Assembly: GCA_964599885.1 (NCBI GenBank)
Contig: CAZRHH010000006.1
Coordinates: 26,807 to 90,806 of the forward strand
Direction: 5' to 3'
Source: CAZRHH01 sp964599885
GTDB lineage: Bacteria > Chloroflexota > Dehalococcoidia > DSTF01 > JACRBR01
DNA: 64,000 nt
Under the pieces are notes generated by a model, which had not been told where the DNA came from, did no database searches, and worked only from the letters and a program-made list of their open reading frames with translations. This document shows positions 62,533 to 64,000 of the stretch, one piece after another; the first letter of the stretch is position 1; each line of letters starts with the position of its first letter. A program made the translations under genes and the position numbers.

Positions 62533-63600
62533 GTGCAGGCAGGCGAGTGTCACCATCCACCCATAGTGCTGCATGTCGGGTTGACCCCAGAGGGTCAGAC
62601 GCGAGACTATCTCGCTGTGGTTGAGCCGAGAAACAGCATCACGTCTCCCGACCCGCCGGCCCAACAGGCGCTGGCGGAGCTTCACGGGTTGCGGTTCGCG
62701 GCTCTCGACTTCGAGACCGCGACAGAAGAACGTGGATCGGCATGCGCCGTAGGCGTTGCCGTTGTCGAGAACGGACACTTGGTCGGGTCCGAGTCGTGGC
62801 TCGTGAGGCCGCCGCGCAATGAGTACTCGCCATACAACATTGCCGTTCATGGAATCGAACCGCATCACACCGCGCGAGCAGCCCAATTCCCAGACGTCTG
62901 GCGCGAGGCCGCTGAGTTCATTGGGGATCGCCCGATCGTCGCCCACAACGTATCGTTCGACCTCGGTGTCTTGCGACAATCGCTGGAGGCGTATGGTTCG
63001 ACATGCGAGGTGGCGGCCGCGTATTGCAGCCTGATGCTAAGCCGGCGCGTCTGGCCGGGGCTCATGTCGTACAGTCTGCCGCCGCTTGCTCGATGGCTCG
63101 GTGTCGCAGTGCGGAAGCATCACGATGCGCGCGAAGACGCGATCGCTTGTGCCGAGCTCGTACGCAATATGTGCGCGGCTCGCGCGGTGGACGACCTACA
63201 AATCTTGGCGGTGTCCCTGGGCTTCACGGCTGGGTCTCTCGGCAGTGGGGTCTGGACGCCTTGTCGAATTCCGAGGGCCCACGGTTCGTTTGTGGAACTC
63301 GAGCCGATCGGAGACGTCGATCCTGAGCATGCGTTGCATGGGCGTCGGATCGCGTTCACGGGCACGCTCCTAGCGATGACGCGAATGGAGGCGGCACAGC
63401 GGGTGGTGAATGCCGGCGGTCGACCCATGACTTCGGTTTCCAAGCTGACTGACTACCTTGTGTTTGGCGAGCAGGACTTTTCCAAGTTCGTCGACGGTGA
63501 CATGTCCAACAAGACTCGCGAGGTACCCTTGTCCCACAAGTTCTGCAGCCCGCTAGAGATCATTTCGGAGCGCGACTTCTTGAGGATGGTGGCGTCGTGA
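62533..63600 (+). CDS. DEDDh 3'-5' exonuclease fused to a BRCT domain
   Basis: 355 residues from a GTG right after the upstream stop; the true start may be some codons later. Exonuclease motifs: LDFETAT (D59, E61), AHNVSFDLGVL (D143) and HHDAREDA (H197, D202), making a complete DEDDh set as in DnaQ. The BRCT domain spans about residues 265-352 (GRRIAFTGTLLAMTR, VNAGGRPMTSVSKLTDYLVF). DnaQ-type domains proofread or trim DNA or RNA; BRCT domains bind phosphopeptides or DNA ends, as in NAD ligase. A role in DNA repair or nucleic-acid processing is likely. Its partner with the upstream small protein is unknown. Confidence 0.85.
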   Translation: MQAGECHHPPIVLHVGLTPEGQTRDYLAVVEPRNSITSPDPPAQQALAELHGLRFAALDFETATEERGSACAVGVAVVENGHLVGSESWLVRPPRNEYSPYNIAVHGIEPHHTARAAQFPDVWREAAEFIGDRPIVAHNVSFDLGVLRQSLEAYGSTCEVAAAYCSLMLSRRVWPGLMSYSLPPLARWLGVAVRKHHDAREDAIACAELVRNMCAARAVDDLQILAVSLGFTAGSLGSGVWTPCRIPRAHGSFVELEPIGDVDPEHALHGRRIAFTGTLLAMTRMEAAQRVVNAGGRPMTSVSKLTDYLVFGEQDFSKFVDGDMSNKTREVPLSHKFCSPLEIISERDFLRMVAS

Positions 63601-63606
63601 GCTGGC

Positions 63607-63626
63607 GCACGATGTCCACATCGTGC
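63607..63626 (+). terminator. Stem-loop just after the exonuclease-BRCT gene
   Basis: GCACGAT (63607-63613), loop GTCCAC, ATCGTGC (63620-63626), starting 7 bases after the stop. The 7-bp stem is perfect, but no T-run follows. It lies between convergent genes. The rest of the gap to 63800 shows nothing. Confidence 0.45.
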
Positions 63627-63800
63627 AACTCGTGATCTGGAAGTGCCTGAGCGGTGCACGACCGAAGGTATGAGCAACGAACCCGCTCGGATGACATATT
63701 GACGCGGCGGGACTGGAGGGTGCGCCAACCTCTGTCGTTTACTTGTGCTCTGTTGCCTGGGGCGATGACTAGTCTGCCCAGTTCACGCAGCAAGCTATGC

Positions 63801-64000
63801 TCACCGGTGCCGTGTTGCGACCGCGCCGCCGATTGCTGACACACCGAGGGTTCCTAGAGCCAACGCGAGGAGCCAAGCGCCGCCACCGTCAGCAGGGCCG
63901 ACGCCTGTGTCTGGCGCAACGATGTTGCCGGTTGGCGGCGTCGCGCTCGGCGCGGTCGCGTTCGGCGCGGTCGGCGTCGTCGTGCCGCCGCCGGCCTGTG
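63801..64000 (-). CDS. C-terminus of a surface-anchored protein (partial)
   Basis: A minus-strand frame open to the window edge and ending at TGA (63801-63803). It reads as a Thr/Pro/Ala-rich stalk (TTTPTAPNATAPSATPPTG), then APDTG at the sorting position, a Gly-rich spacer, one hydrophobic helix (GAWLLALALGTLGVSAIGG) and a basic end (ATRHR). This is the layout of a cell-wall or membrane-anchored surface protein. Sortase recognition of APDTG (LPXTG-like) is a guess. The domain the stalk carries is outside the window. Confidence 0.65.
   Translation of the reverse strand, partial: QAGGGTTTPTAPNATAPSATPPTGNIVAPDTGVGPADGGGAWLLALALGTLGVSAIGGAVATRHR

Overview
The window is high-GC, densely packed bacterial chromosome. 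Several features point to Chloroflexota (a Dehalococcoidia-like or related lineage): TadE and Flp pilus genes, a NarL/LiaR two-component pair, an actinobacterial/Chloroflexota-type QueA-like protein, an Asp-rich and Ala/Thr-rich lipoprotein N-terminus, the DUF1326-DUF2182 pair and many TTG/GTG starts. This assignment is an inference from gene content; no rRNA or other phylogenetic marker is present.

Layout. 0-2.4 kb: end of a tad-type pilus locus (TadE, Flp pilin), an FHA membrane protein and a 55-bp tandem repeat. 2.4-6.1 kb: QueA-like enzyme, short-chain dehydrogenase, and a NarL-type response regulator with its GAF histidine kinase. 6.2-41.5 kb: a very large surface-glycan locus. It holds five multi-membrane GT-C-like glycosyltransferases, two O-antigen-ligase/polymerase proteins fused to TPR domains, two LPG-synthase-type (UPF0104) membrane proteins, a polyprenol-phosphate-mannose synthase-like GT2 and two further GT2s, a GT4, three methyltransferases, two alkaline-phosphatase-superfamily enzymes, a PhoD-like phosphatase, three tandem acyltransferase-3 proteins and an HPr-kinase-like protein. 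41.5-51 kb: a decayed histidine kinase, an MFS transporter, a PEP-synthase-like enzyme split into two reversed ORFs, and glutamate synthase (gltD, gltB). 51-53.4 kb: a tRNA 3'-end remnant and two orphan secreted proteins, possibly imported DNA. 53.4-64 kb: a FIST sensor with a PAS-GGDEF-EAL c-di-GMP enzyme, the DUF1326-DUF2182 pair, an alpha/beta hydrolase, a cupredoxin lipoprotein, a YggT-like protein, an unknown cytoplasmic protein, a DEDDh exonuclease-BRCT fusion, and the C-terminus of a wall or membrane-anchored surface protein.

How the genes may work together (inference). Cytoplasmic GT2/GT4 enzymes would charge polyprenyl phosphate with sugars. The UPF0104-type proteins and GtrB-like enzyme would supply lipid-linked donors, and the GT-C proteins would use these outside the membrane. 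The O-antigen-ligase/TPR proteins would polymerise or transfer chains. Acyltransferases, methyltransferases and alkaline-phosphatase-superfamily enzymes would decorate them. The most unusual items are a GT-C protein whose C-terminus looks like a type II secretion pseudopilin domain, a tightly overlapping five-gene operon containing an HPr-kinase-like protein, a triplicated acyltransferase operon, and the split PEP-synthase-like pair.
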